NCBI RefSeq assembly: GCF_020615385.1
Contig: NZ_JAJAVB010000025.1
Span: 21,278-85,277 of the forward strand
Direction: 5' to 3'
DNA from: Jiella soli
Lineage (GTDB): Bacteria > Pseudomonadota > Alphaproteobacteria > Rhizobiales > Rhizobiaceae
DNA length: 64,000 bases
Of this stretch, positions 25,251 through 34,216 are shown piece after piece; position 1 is the stretch's first letter, and each line of letters begins with the position of its first letter. Made by a program: the position numbers and the translations under genes. Under the pieces are notes generated by a model. The model had not been told where the DNA came from, did no database searches, and was given only the letters and a program-made list of their open reading frames with translations.

Positions 25251-26851
25251 ACGGTGCCCGTCCACTGATAAAGCCAAGTTTCACTGACAATGCGCTGCAG
25301 CATCGAAAGTTTCACGCGCAGTTCAACGGCCTGTGAATCTTCTCGCTCGAGCTCCAGTGACAGGCGCCACCCATCGTCGGGAAGGCGCGAGACGGAGCTG
25401 TTTATGAGCCTTGCGTTCTGGGAAACGTCGATGAGGGGCTCGATGGTTGCATCGGCCGGCAGATTACTCATCGTTCCGCCCACGAAATCGATCGCAAAGC
25501 GCTTGGTCTTCGAACTTGTCGCCGCGTCCGCGGCATTGCCGCCGACCCCTACATAGGTGCCGGAAACCTTTGCCAGGAGGTCGGGCTCCTGCACCGACAG
25601 CCCCCAGCGCATGCGATAATTATGTTCGATGGTGTCGCCCGCAACCGGCTTCGTTTCCGGCACCCAGAACGCCACGATATTGTCGTTCGCTTCGGAGTCC
25701 GATGGAATCTCCACAAGCTGGACGATGCCCTTGCCCCAGTCGCCGATCGGCTCGATCACCAGCGAGGGACGCAGGTCGTAGCGCGCTTCCGTATCCTCGT
25801 AATGCGAAAACTGCCGATCGCGTTGCAGGAGTCCGAAGCCGCGCGGATTGGTTTCCTCGAAATAGGAGAGTGCCAGGGTTTCCGGGTTGCGTAGCGGGCG
25901 CCAGACGCGTTCGCCGCTGTCGCGATGGATGCAGAGCCCGTCGCTGTCGTGGACCTCGGGCCGGAAGTCGTTGTGGTCCGGCGGGTCGTTCTCGCCGAAG
26001 AAGTACATCGAGGTAAGGGGCGCGATCCCGAGGCGCGTCACCTCGCTGCGGAAGAACAGCCGGGTGCGCACGTCCATCACCGTCTGATGGCCGGGCGAGA
26101 TGGTGAAGGCGTAGGCGCCGGTGAGGCTCGGGCTGTCCAGGGACGCCATGATCCGGATCACGTCGTCGCTCGGATCGGGCTGCTCGATGTAGAACGAGGT
26201 GAAGCGGGGAAACTCCTCGGTGTCGGCGGTCGCGGTATTGATGGCGAGGCCGCGCGCCGACAGGCCGTAGCGCGTGCCGGTTCCCAGCGCGCGGAAGTAG
26301 CTGGCGCCGAGGAAGGTCACCAGCTCGTCGAAATAGTCCGGCCGCTCCAGCGGCGCGTGGATGCGGAAGCCGGCGATGCCCGCGAGCTTCAGGCTCTGGA
26401 ACTTGCTGGGATCGAGCGGCGGCCGGTACTCGAAGTCCGACGGGTCGAATTCGTGGACGTTGTAGACGCCGTTCTCGCCGATATAGATCGTCGTCGTGTC
26501 CTTGAAGACCCAGCCCGGATAGAAGGCCTGCAGGTGGAACTCCACCGGCTCGGCCCGCCACAGGGCGTGTTCGGGCCGGAAGCGGATCGCCCGATGCTCG
26601 TCATAGGACAGGTTCTGGATCGCCTCGGGAAGCGCCTCGGACGGTGCCGTATACGGGCTTGCCGCGAGCTGCTTCATCTGGGCCGAAAGAGCCTCGAAGT
26701 CGAATTTGGCGTCGGGCGAGCCGACGGCCGCGGGGGCTGCATCCTGGGCGGCTGCGATGCCGATCCCACGGGCGTCCAGGACGGCGGCGAGCGCGCTCGC
26801 CAGTCCTAGCTTGAGTGCAGTGCGGCGAGACGCAGAGCTGATATTTGTCAC
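25247..26851 (-). CDS. opgG: Periplasmic glucan biosynthesis protein OpgG/OpgD
   Basis: This 534-residue periplasmic protein is needed for branching and release of osmoregulated periplasmic glucans. It has an N-terminal SRRTALKLGLASALAA segment, a twin-arginine signal like that of OpgD, then the mature domain from about residue 48 (FDFEALSAQMKQLA). Conserved features include YDEHRAIRFRPEHALW, FFGENDPPDHNDFRPEVHDS and ERVWRPLRNP, where the acidic residues form the proposed active site. The start is GTG at 26849-26851. It is the first gene of the operon with the small gene, opgH and opgC. The Tat signal fits OpgD, while its place before opgH fits opgG, so the paralogue name is uncertain. Confidence 0.9.
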   Translation of the reverse strand: MTNISSASRRTALKLGLASALAAVLDARGIGIAAAQDAAPAAVGSPDAKFDFEALSAQMKQLAASPYTAPSEALPEAIQNLSYDEHRAIRFRPEHALWRAEPVEFHLQAFYPGWVFKDTTTIYIGENGVYNVHEFDPSDFEYRPPLDPSKFQSLKLAGIAGFRIHAPLERPDYFDELVTFLGASYFRALGTGTRYGLSARGLAINTATADTEEFPRFTSFYIEQPDPSDDVIRIMASLDSPSLTGAYAFTISPGHQTVMDVRTRLFFRSEVTRLGIAPLTSMYFFGENDPPDHNDFRPEVHDSDGLCIHRDSGERVWRPLRNPETLALSYFEETNPRGFGLLQRDRQFSHYEDTEARYDLRPSLVIEPIGDWGKGIVQLVEIPSDSEANDNIVAFWVPETKPVAGDTIEHNYRMRWGLSVQEPDLLAKVSGTYVGVGGNAADAATSSKTKRFAIDFVGGTMSNLPADATIEPLIDVSQNARLINSSVSRLPDDGWRLSLELEREDSQAVELRVKLSMLQRIVSETWLYQWTGTV

Positions 26852-27023
26852 GGGGAGGAACTGTCAGTTTTGAGAGGGAGCCAGCGCTTAGATTATGCAA
26901 GAATGCGGCTTATAAATAGCGGGCGAGCCGGTTCACCCAAAAATTTCGGGCCTGCCGGCAGTTCCGCCCTGCCGTCCGACAGGCTCTTCGGGAGGGTGAT
27001 ACCGCATTGCGGTAACGAGTTGA

Positions 27024-27983
27024 TTACAGCCTGGTGAAGCGATAGCGGCTGAGATGGCGGTAGCGCGCGCCCGGCCGCAGGACCGCCTGCGGGAAGGCCG
27101 GGCGGTTGGGCGCGTCCGGCCAGACCTGCGGCTCCAGCGCGAGACCGCCCAGCGTCTCGATCGGCTGGCCGTCGAGGCCGCGGAACGTGCCATCGAGCTT
27201 GGCGCCGTCATAGACCTGGAGGCCCGGCTCCGTGGTCGACAGTTCCATCGCGATGCCGCTTTTCTCGCTGGACAGCCGCGCCGCGGGGCGCGGCGCCTCG
27301 CTCCGCGCCTCGGCGAGGCAGAAATTGTGATCGAGCGGCCGGGGACGGTCGCCGAGCGAGCGGCCGGAGCGATAGTCGAACCCGGTGCCCTCGACGGAAA
27401 CGATCCGTCCGTCCGGGAGCGTGCCCTCATCGATCGGCAGGTAGTGGTCCGCCGCGACGCCGAGGACATGGTCGGTGATCGGGCCGGACCCGTCGAGATT
27501 GAAGTAGAGATGGGAGCTGAGATTGACGACGGTCTCGCGGTCCGTCTCCGCCTCGTAGCCGATCGTCAGCGTATCGGCCGAAACGGCGAAGGTCGCGCGA
27601 ACGCTCACCCGTCCCGGATAGCCCTCTTCGCCATCCTCGGAGACATAGGCCAGCGTGACGCTGTCCTCGCTGCGCTGCTCGACCGTGAACAGGCGCGTGG
27701 AGAAGCCGGTCGGGCCGCCATGCAGGTGGTTCGGCGGATCATTGACCGCGAGGGTCAGGTCCTCGCCGTCGATCGTCATGCGGCCGGCGGCGATGCGGTT
27801 GGCGAACCGGCCGACCGTCGCGCCGAAATAGTCCTTGTTGCGCGCCCCGTAGAGATCGGCGTTCGCAAGGCCGAGAACGACGGAATGGTCGAGGCCGGCC
27901 GGGCGCAGGGCGCGGATCGACGCGCCCATCGGCAGGATCTCGGCGGTGAGGCCGCTGCTCGCGATCAGGATTGTCTCGGACAT
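27024..27983 (-). CDS. galM: Aldose 1-epimerase (galactose mutarotase)
   Basis: This 319-residue enzyme interconverts the alpha and beta anomers of aldoses. Family signs are GRFANRIAAGRM, the substrate-binding NHLHGGPTGF with the first key histidine, NLSSHLYFNLDGSG with the catalytic histidine, and LALEPQVWPDAPN with the catalytic glutamate. The ATG at 27981-27983 gives the usual length; an in-frame extension of 27 codons upstream has no family likeness. It stands alone on the minus strand between the glucan operon and a MarR gene. Substrate preference cannot be told. Confidence 0.92.
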   Translation of the reverse strand: MSETILIASSGLTAEILPMGASIRALRPAGLDHSVVLGLANADLYGARNKDYFGATVGRFANRIAAGRMTIDGEDLTLAVNDPPNHLHGGPTGFSTRLFTVEQRSEDSVTLAYVSEDGEEGYPGRVSVRATFAVSADTLTIGYEAETDRETVVNLSSHLYFNLDGSGPITDHVLGVAADHYLPIDEGTLPDGRIVSVEGTGFDYRSGRSLGDRPRPLDHNFCLAEARSEAPRPAARLSSEKSGIAMELSTTEPGLQVYDGAKLDGTFRGLDGQPIETLGGLALEPQVWPDAPNRPAFPQAVLRPGARYRHLSRYRFTRL

Positions 27984-28155
27984 GGTGCATGCTCCAGGGG
28001 CCGGACCGGAACGATGGTTCGGCGCAGCCCAAGCGGTTTCTATGCCGCTGCCGGGCGGAGTCAATCGACGCCTGAGGCCGTCACGACGGGAAGGTTAAGA
28101 GGGATCGACAGGGCAGGCCGGCAGCGAGTGCGGCCAGGGGAGGGAACAGGTCGCG

Positions 28156-28638
28156 TCAGCGCAGGCGGCGCAGCCGCTGGGTCAGGAGATCGCCCGCGCG
28201 CACCAGCGAGCGGTCCAGGATTTCCACTTCGTCGGACGACAGCGAATTGGTCAGGTCGACCTCCAGGCGTCGCCAGATCGCGCGCACCTGGGCCTGCGCC
28301 TGTTCGCCGACCGCGGTCAGCTGAACCATGGTCCGGCGAGCATCGCTGTTGCTGGCGGTGCGTTGCACGAGGCCCTTCTCGATCAGCCGGTCCAGCATCT
28401 TCGAGACCGTCGAGGGACGGACGGCAAGCGCGTCCGCAAGGGTCGAGACGTTGATCGGGTTGCGGGCGTCGAGCCGATCGAGCAGCTGGTCCTGGCCGGG
28501 ATGCAGTCCGACCTCTGCGAGGAGGAGGGTGAGAAAGGCGCGAGTGGACTTCGCGATCGACAGCAGCGAGGGCACGATCATCGGCATCTCGGCGGCGGTC
28601 GCGGTTTGCTTCAGCTGGTCGATCGAATTCGTATCCAT
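28156..28638 (-). CDS. MarR-family transcriptional regulator
   Basis: This 160-residue regulator has the winged helix core of MarR proteins: INVSTLADALAVRPSTVSKM is the helix-turn-helix, followed by LDRLIEKGLVQRTASNSDAR and a beta wing. Flanking helices give the dimer interface. The start is the ATG at 28636-28638; a TTG eight codons upstream is possible. It is divergent to a dihydrofolate-reductase-like gene across 251 bases, so it may control that gene, itself, or both. The ligand is unknown. Confidence 0.88.
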   Translation of the reverse strand: MDTNSIDQLKQTATAAEMPMIVPSLLSIAKSTRAFLTLLLAEVGLHPGQDQLLDRLDARNPINVSTLADALAVRPSTVSKMLDRLIEKGLVQRTASNSDARRTMVQLTAVGEQAQAQVRAIWRRLEVDLTNSLSSDEVEILDRSLVRAGDLLTQRLRRLR

Positions 28639-28889
28639 GGCTGGCTTATGACCTGTTCCCAATCCGGAATCTTTTAAGCAGTTTATGAATGCAACTGCCC
28701 GCGATTGGTTCGCATCGGCAGACGCAAAATCCGCTCCTAGGCAAGCCGGGAGGCGTTGCTGGGGAGCGCTCTGGGCGGCTCCGGGCGAGGGCCTGTTCGC
28801 CGCGCGTCCGCTTGCGGATTGGCGGCGCCGCTCCAGGCTTAATGGCGGGAAAAATTGGATCGACGATCCGAAGCCGGGGAAGGAAGCAG

Positions 28890-29303
28890 ATGGCGGATAT
28901 CAGGGTGATCTGCGCGATCGGACGCAGCGGGCAGTTGGGGCTGCATGGCGGCATGCCGTGGGAGGGTCGGCCGGAGCGCGCCTTCACCGAGGATGTCGAG
29001 CGCTTCTTCGATCTCACCCGCGGCCATGTGCTCGTCGCGGGTCCGAAGACGGTGGCGTCCTTCCCCGACTTTGCCTGCAAGGACCGGACGATCGTGGAGA
29101 TCCGCTCATCCGACGATCCGCAAGAGGTGCTGTCGCGGTTCTCCGACCGGGTCGTCTATGTCGGCGGCGGGCCGGCGGTCTGGACCGCCTATGCGCGCTT
29201 CGTCCGGCACTGGGACGTCAACACGCTTCCCTATGACGGACCGGCCGACACCTGGTTCGACCCGAGCTGGCTCCTGGCCGGGGGAACCAGGAGAAAGCGC
29301 TGA
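28890..29303 (+). CDS. Dihydrofolate reductase-like protein
   Basis: This 137-residue protein has the dihydrofolate reductase start VICAIGRSGQLGLHGGMPW, then LVAGPKTVASFP and VYVGGGPAVWTAYA, which bind NADPH. It is shorter than usual (about 160), mainly because loops near the end are trimmed. The start has AAGGAAG upstream at good spacing. It converges on pabC with only 7 bases between stop codons, and pabA and pabB follow, so the region is a folate-related neighbourhood. It may be a true second DHFR or a related pterin or nucleotide reductase; the main housekeeping copy may lie elsewhere. Confidence 0.75.
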   Translation: MADIRVICAIGRSGQLGLHGGMPWEGRPERAFTEDVERFFDLTRGHVLVAGPKTVASFPDFACKDRTIVEIRSSDDPQEVLSRFSDRVVYVGGGPAVWTAYARFVRHWDVNTLPYDGPADTWFDPSWLLAGGTRRKR

Positions 29304-29310
29304 GGCCCGA

Positions 29311-30171
29311 TCATGCGCCGATGACGGCTCCAAGGCTCCTCGGGTCGACGCCGCACTCCGCTTCGATCGCCTCGCAAAGGCCCGCCATCAGCGCGCGGAC
29401 CGGCTCTGGCGTCGGCCGCGTCTCCTGCCGCACCAGCCGCGCTGGGGCAGTCAGCCGCAGGCTGTTGGTGACGAGGATGGCGCCACTTTCGAGCTCCTGC
29501 GGCGAAAGCCCTTCCTCGCGCACGGCCAGTCCGAAGCTCTCCGCATTGGCGAGGATCCAGCCGCGGGTGATGCCGTCGAGGACGCCGTCGGCGCAAGGCG
29601 GCGTCGACAGGGTGTCGCCGCGAAGGACGAAGAAATTGCCGAGGGCGGTGCAGGCCGGCCGGCCGGCGGTGTTGAGGAACAGGGCCTCGTCCGCGCCCGC
29701 CGCCTTGGCCTCGATATTGGCGAGAACCGCGTCGAGATAGGCGAGCGTCTTCAGCCTTGCGGAGGGCGAGGTCTCGTTGCGCCGGATGGTGGCCGGATGA
29801 AGCGTCAGCGGCGCGAAGATCATCGCAGGAGCAAGCGGTGCCGACGAACCGAGGATCGTCGGCCGCGGCTGAGGCGGCAGCGTCAGGCCGCGTGGCCCCG
29901 GCCCGCGCGTGACCGTCAGCCGGATCGAGCCGGCCTCCTGGCGTTCGGCGAGGGCCGCCATCGCCGCTTCGAGATCGCTTCGCGACACCGGAATTGCCAG
30001 CGTCTCGCAGGCCGCGGCGAGACGATCGAGATGGGCGTCCCGCCGGAACACGCGGCCGCCGAGGACGAGCGCTGTGTCGAAGACGCCGTCGGCGATGAGC
30101 AGGCCACGATCGTTCGCCGCGATCGCGCCGTCCGGTTCGACGAAGCGGCCGTTAATCCAGACGTCGGTCAT
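29311..30171 (-). CDS. pabC: Aminodeoxychorismate lyase-type class IV aminotransferase
   Basis: This 286-residue fold type IV PLP enzyme most likely releases pyruvate from 4-amino-4-deoxychorismate to give 4-aminobenzoate. It has the N-terminal WINGRFVEPDGAIAANDRG motif with the phosphate-binding arginine, the PLP lysine in SARLKTLAYLDAVLA, and the EALFLNT and CADGVLDGITRG segments. The start at 30169-30171 overlaps the end of pabA by 20 bases. Gene order pabB, pabA, pabC supports the role. A branched-chain or D-amino acid aminotransferase would look similar, so the call depends on context. Confidence 0.85.
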   Translation of the reverse strand: MTDVWINGRFVEPDGAIAANDRGLLIADGVFDTALVLGGRVFRRDAHLDRLAAACETLAIPVSRSDLEAAMAALAERQEAGSIRLTVTRGPGPRGLTLPPQPRPTILGSSAPLAPAMIFAPLTLHPATIRRNETSPSARLKTLAYLDAVLANIEAKAAGADEALFLNTAGRPACTALGNFFVLRGDTLSTPPCADGVLDGITRGWILANAESFGLAVREEGLSPQELESGAILVTNSLRLTAPARLVRQETRPTPEPVRALMAGLCEAIEAECGVDPRSLGAVIGA

Positions 30172-30751
30172 GCCAGCGCCTCGCAAGGTGGAGGAAGTTC
30201 CCGAACATCCTGTCCCCGGCTTCGGTGAGAACCGATTCCGGATGGAACTGGACGCCGTAGGTCGGGTGCTCGCGATGCGACAGCGCCATGATCTCGCCCT
30301 CGCCCGAGCGGGCGTCGACGCTGAGCGCCTCCAGCATAAGCGGCGTCTCCTCGACGATCAGGGAGTGATAGCGCCCGACCGCGGCTCCGTCCGCAAGACC
30401 GTTGAAGATCCCCCGGCCGGAATGGGTGATGGTCGAGGCGCGTCCATGCATCGGCTTCAGCGCGCGGGTCACCGTTCCGCCGAAGACTTCGCCGATCACC
30501 TGGTGGCCGAGGCAGACGCCGAGGATCGGAACGCGGCCGGACAGTTGCCGGACGAGGTCCAGCGAAATGCCGGCGTCCTTGGGTGCGCAGGGGCCGGGTG
30601 AGACCACGACGGCTTCGGGGGAAAGCGCTTCGACCTCTGCAAGCGTGGTCTCGTCGTTGCGCGCGACGCTCGTCTCGCAGCCGAGACGTTGAAGATAGCG
30701 CGCGACGTTGAAGACGAAGCTGTCGTAATTGTCGAGGACGAGGATCTTCAT
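30152..30751 (-). CDS. pabA: Aminodeoxychorismate synthase, glutamine amidotransferase subunit
   Basis: This 199-residue class I glutamine amidotransferase supplies ammonia to aminodeoxychorismate synthase. It opens with KILVLDNYDSFVFNVARYL, typical of PabA/TrpG. The nucleophile is the cysteine in ILGVCLGHQVIGE, and the catalytic His/Glu pair lies in VQFHPESVLT. The ATG at 30749-30751 shares ATGA with the end of pabB. Coupling to pabB and pabC makes the folate role much more likely than an anthranilate role. Confidence 0.9.
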   Translation of the reverse strand: MKILVLDNYDSFVFNVARYLQRLGCETSVARNDETTLAEVEALSPEAVVVSPGPCAPKDAGISLDLVRQLSGRVPILGVCLGHQVIGEVFGGTVTRALKPMHGRASTITHSGRGIFNGLADGAAVGRYHSLIVEETPLMLEALSVDARSGEGEIMALSHREHPTYGVQFHPESVLTEAGDRMFGNFLHLARRWHDRRLD

Positions 30752-32187
30752 CGCGCCTCGCCCGCGCTGCCGCCCGCCTCGCCGGCGCCCGGCGCCTTGT
30801 CGGCCGCCGGCGCGTCGAAGGCGGCGAAGACCCGCGTCGCCTTGGTGAAGGTTTCCTCGTATTCGGCGGCGGGGTCGGAGAGGACGGTGATGCCGCCGCC
30901 GGCCGAGAAGCGGGCCGTTCCGCCCGAAAAGCTGACGGTGCGGATGGCGATGTTGAGGTCCATTGCGCCATCGAAGCCGAGATAGCCGATCGATCCGCAA
31001 TAGGGACCGCGCGCCGTCTTCTCGATCTCGGTGATGATGTCCATCGCCCGGATCTTCGGCGCGCCGGTGATCGAGCCGCCGGGAAAGGCCGCGCCGATCA
31101 GGTCGCAGGCGGTCTTTCCCTCCCGCAGGCGGCCGGTCACCACCGATGTCAGATGATGGACGGCCGCATAGCTCTCGAGCCCGCACAGCACGGGAACCTC
31201 GACCGAATCCGGCTCGCACACCCGGGAGATGTCGTTCCTCAGCAGATCGACGATCATGACGTTCTCTGCCCGGTCCTTCTCCGAAGCGAGGAGTTCGGCC
31301 GCCAAGGCGTCGTCTTCCTGGCGATCGGCGGAGCGTTTGGCCGTGCCCTTGATCGGCCGGGCCTCGACCTTGCGGCCGGAAAGCCTGACGAAGCGCTCGG
31401 GCGAGGAGGAGGCGATCTGGCGATCGGGATAGTCGAGATAGGCGCCGAAGGGCGCGGCATTCGTCTGGCGCAGCCTCAGATAGAGCGCGAAGGGGTCGAA
31501 GCCCTCCGGGAGCCGTGCCGTGAAGGTCTGGGCGATGTTGGCCTGGAAGATGTCGCCGTCGAGGATGTATTCGCGCACCCGTTCGATCGCCGCACGGTAG
31601 TCGTGGGCGAAGAAGTTCGAGCGCCAGTCCAGGCCGGCGGGCGGCGGTGGCGCCGGCGTCTCGATCGCCACCGGCGTCCGCAGCGCCGCCTTGAACGCCG
31701 CGATCCGGGCCCGCGCGCGCTCCGCCCGGGCCTCGCCGGTCGCCGGATGGCCGGAGCCGACCAGGAAAGCGCGCCGCTGGACGAGGTCGAAGGAGAGGAC
31801 CGTGTCGTAGAGGTTGAAGCCGAGAGTCGGCACGGCCGGGTCGAGGTCCGGCGGCTGGGCCAGCCGTTCCAGATGATGGGCGAAGTCGTAGGCGATGTAA
31901 CCGGCCGCCCCGCCCTGGAACGGCGGCAGGCCGGGAAGCGTCTCGCAGCGGTAGCGGTCGAGGATTTCGGCGAGGGCCGCGAGCGGCGGTCCGGCAAGGC
32001 GCTGGCCGTCCAGCGTCGCCCCGTCGGCGTCGACGCGGAACTCGGCAAAGGGCGAGGCGGCGACGAAGGCGTAGCGGCCGAGCGTCTCATGCTGCATGGC
32101 GCTGTCGAGGAAGGCGAGGCCGCCGAGCGGCCGCAGCCGCGCCGCCGCGACGTCCGGTGCCAGAAAGGGAATCTCTTCGCTGAGCAT
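30748..32187 (-). CDS. pabB: Aminodeoxychorismate synthase component I
   Basis: This 479-residue chorismate-using enzyme aminates chorismate with ammonia from PabA. The C-terminal chorismate-binding domain includes IFQANIAQTFTARLP, SSSPERFVRLSGRKVEARPI and GTAKRS, then VTGRLREGKTACDLIGAAFPG and TGAPKIRAMDII. The N-terminal domain is the usual binding half. The start is the ATG at 32185-32187, where the family N terminus begins. It is the first gene of pabB-pabA-pabC. It ends in an Ala/Gly-rich tail of about 20 residues that is probably disordered. A 220-base gap separates it from a divergent lipoprotein gene. Confidence 0.92.
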   Translation of the reverse strand: MLSEEIPFLAPDVAAARLRPLGGLAFLDSAMQHETLGRYAFVAASPFAEFRVDADGATLDGQRLAGPPLAALAEILDRYRCETLPGLPPFQGGAAGYIAYDFAHHLERLAQPPDLDPAVPTLGFNLYDTVLSFDLVQRRAFLVGSGHPATGEARAERARARIAAFKAALRTPVAIETPAPPPPAGLDWRSNFFAHDYRAAIERVREYILDGDIFQANIAQTFTARLPEGFDPFALYLRLRQTNAAPFGAYLDYPDRQIASSSPERFVRLSGRKVEARPIKGTAKRSADRQEDDALAAELLASEKDRAENVMIVDLLRNDISRVCEPDSVEVPVLCGLESYAAVHHLTSVVTGRLREGKTACDLIGAAFPGGSITGAPKIRAMDIITEIEKTARGPYCGSIGYLGFDGAMDLNIAIRTVSFSGGTARFSAGGGITVLSDPAAEYEETFTKATRVFAAFDAPAADKAPGAGEAGGSAGEAR

Positions 32188-32408
32188 GGGGGTCAGATGG
32201 GCAGAACGGGGCGGCGGCGTCAAACATTTCGCGCCTGGGCGAGGCCGCAGGCGGTCCTCGTCCCGCCGCAGCGCGTCATGCCGGTGGCGGACCAAGCAAT
32301 CTCCACCAGCCGGCGACGCCCGATAAGCACACGCTCCGGTGAGCGGCCGTGGCGCCGGGCCGTCGGACCCTATCTTCCGCTGTCGAAGATCTCCGGAGTC
32401 CAAACCTC

Positions 32409-32693
32409 ATGCGTCTTGCGCCCATCCTCCTCCTCGCCTCGGCCGCCGGTCTCGCCGGCTGTCAGGCCAATGCACCCTTTCCGAACGGCTCGCCCTTCGG
32501 CACCACCATATCGGCGAATCGCCATCCCCGCGGGTCCGAAGCCTATTGCCGGCAATATGCCAACCAGACCGCCGGCAACGCCTATGAAAACCAGGTCGAC
32601 CGGTCCGAGGACGGCTTCGGCGTGCGCTTCCTGACGGAGAAGTCGGCGCAACGGCGGGGCGCGGAAGCCTATCGCCGCTGCCTCGGCCGCTGA
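32409..32693 (+). CDS. Small putative lipoprotein
   Basis: This 94-residue protein has a lipoprotein signal peptide with the lipobox LAGC at residues 15-18 (MRLAPILLLASAAGLAGCQA), so the mature protein would be about 77 residues anchored in a membrane. It contains two further cysteines, in SEAYCRQYANQTAG and AYRRCLGR, which may form a disulfide. No family was recognised. The start at 32409 is fixed by the signal peptide. It is divergent from pabB and converges on livF with about 30 bases between. Confidence 0.8.
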   Translation: MRLAPILLLASAAGLAGCQANAPFPNGSPFGTTISANRHPRGSEAYCRQYANQTAGNAYENQVDRSEDGFGVRFLTEKSAQRRGAEAYRRCLGR

Positions 32694-32723
32694 CGGCGGA
32701 GCGCACGACCGGCGGGATCGGGC

Positions 32724-33434
32724 TCAGGGCATCGCGCCGGGCTCGTCGCGGCGCTCCAGCGCCTCGAAACTGCCGGAAAAAATGATCCTGCCCCGTTCCA
32801 GGAGATGGGCGCGGTCGGCGATCATGCGGGCAAAGCGCCGGTTCTGCTCCGACAGGAGGATCGAGATGCCTTCCCGCCGCATGGCGGCGATCGCCGCAGC
32901 CATGTCGTCGACGATCTTCGGCGCCAGGCCCTCGGACGGCTCGTCCAGGAGGATCATGGACGGGTTGCCCATCAGCGTGCGGGCGATCGTCAGCATCTGC
33001 TGCTCGCCGCCGCTCATCGCGCCGCCCAGCCGGCCACGCATGTCCGCCAGATTGGGAAAGAGGTCGAAGAGCCGCTCCGGCGTCCATTGCGGCGTGCCGG
33101 GCCGGGCCGGTCGGCGCCCGACGGCAAGGTTTTCCTCCACCGTCAGCTCGGTGAAGATGCGCCGGTCTTCCGGCACGTAGCCGAGGCCGCGCCGGACGAT
33201 CGTCTGGGTCGGAAGCGCCGAGATGTCGGCGCCGTCGAAGCGCAGGACTTCGCTTCGCGCGGAGGCGAGGCCGATGATCGCCCTCAGCGTCGTCGACTTG
33301 CCGGCGCCGTTGCGGCCGATGAGCGCGGCGACCTCGCCCTCCCGCACCGACAGGTCGACGCCGAAGAGCACCTGCGCCGGCCCGTAGAAGGCGTCGAGCC
33401 CGGCGACCTCCAGCTTCGGCGCGCCCTTCGTCAT
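32724..33434 (-). CDS. livF: Branched-chain amino acid type ABC transporter, ATP-binding protein LivF
   Basis: This 236-residue ATPase powers an importer of branched-chain amino acids or amides. Walker A is GRNGAGKSTT, the signature is GAMSGGEQQMLTIARTL and Walker B is MILLDEPSEGLAP, all intact. The short form without a C-terminal extension and the ENLAVG segment mark it as LivF rather than LivG. It overlaps livG by four bases on the same strand. It closes a complete importer set: binding protein, fused permease, livG and livF. Confidence 0.9.
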   Translation of the reverse strand: MTKGAPKLEVAGLDAFYGPAQVLFGVDLSVREGEVAALIGRNGAGKSTTLRAIIGLASARSEVLRFDGADISALPTQTIVRRGLGYVPEDRRIFTELTVEENLAVGRRPARPGTPQWTPERLFDLFPNLADMRGRLGGAMSGGEQQMLTIARTLMGNPSMILLDEPSEGLAPKIVDDMAAAIAAMRREGISILLSEQNRRFARMIADRAHLLERGRIIFSGSFEALERRDEPGAMP

Positions 33435-34216
33435 GGCGAGCCCTCGCCGGCTTCGGGGCCGGGCGAAAAGCCTTCGCCGAGATAGACGGCTCGCACCTGG
33501 GGATCGGCGGCGATCGTCTCGGGCGGGCCCTCGACGATCAGCCGGCCGCGATCCATCACCATGATCCGGTCCGCATGGCGGAAGACGACGTCCATGTCGT
33601 GCTCGGTGAAGAGGATGGCGATGTCGCGCTCACGGGCGATCTTCGCGGCGAGCGCCATCAGGCTGGTTCGCTCCTCCGGCGCCATGCCGGCCGTGGGCTC
33701 GTCCATCAGGAGCAGCTTCGGCTCGCCGACCAGCGCCATGGCGAGTTCCAGCCGCTTGACGTCGCCATAGGCAAGACTCGAAGCCGGCGCGTCCGCAAGC
33801 GCCGGGATGCCGGCCAGCGCAAGCAGCCGGTCCGCGTCGCCGCCGTCCGCATCCCTGCCGCCGCGCCAGACGGAGAAGAGCTGCCGCCGATGCGAGAGGA
33901 GCACGGTCTCGACGTTCTCGCGGACGGTCATCGAGCCGAACACGCTGGCGATCTGGAAGGTGCGGCCGACGCCGAGGCGGAAGATCGCGCGGGGCGACAG
34001 GCCGGCGGTATCGGCGCCGGCGATGACGACGCGCCCGCGATCGGGCGCGAGCTGGCCGTTGACGAGGTTGAAGGTCGTCGACTTGCCGGCGCCGTTCGGC
34101 CCGATCAGGGCGAGGATCTCGCCGGCTCGGAGCGAGAAGCTCACCTCGGACACCGCCTCGACGCCGCCGAAACGCTTGGCGAGGCTGTCTACGCTGAGGA
34201 CCGGCGCCGCGATCAT
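33431..34216 (-). CDS. livG: Branched-chain amino acid type ABC transporter, ATP-binding protein LivG
   Basis: This 261-residue ATPase is the partner of LivF. It has Walker A GPNGAGKSTT, Walker B LLLMDEPTAGMAP and the LivG-specific VGRTFQIASVF segment after Walker A. The ABC signature is weaker than usual, reading SSLAYGDVKRLELAMALV, with Tyr-Gly in place of Ser-Gly. That pattern is common in LivG. The start at 34214-34216 shares ATGA with the fused permease gene; the longer open frame upstream lies inside the permease and is not real. It overlaps livF by four bases. Confidence 0.9.
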   Translation of the reverse strand: MIAAPVLSVDSLAKRFGGVEAVSEVSFSLRAGEILALIGPNGAGKSTTFNLVNGQLAPDRGRVVIAGADTAGLSPRAIFRLGVGRTFQIASVFGSMTVRENVETVLLSHRRQLFSVWRGGRDADGGDADRLLALAGIPALADAPASSLAYGDVKRLELAMALVGEPKLLLMDEPTAGMAPEERTSLMALAAKIARERDIAILFTEHDMDVVFRHADRIMVMDRGRLIVEGPPETIAADPQVRAVYLGEGFSPGPEAGEGSP

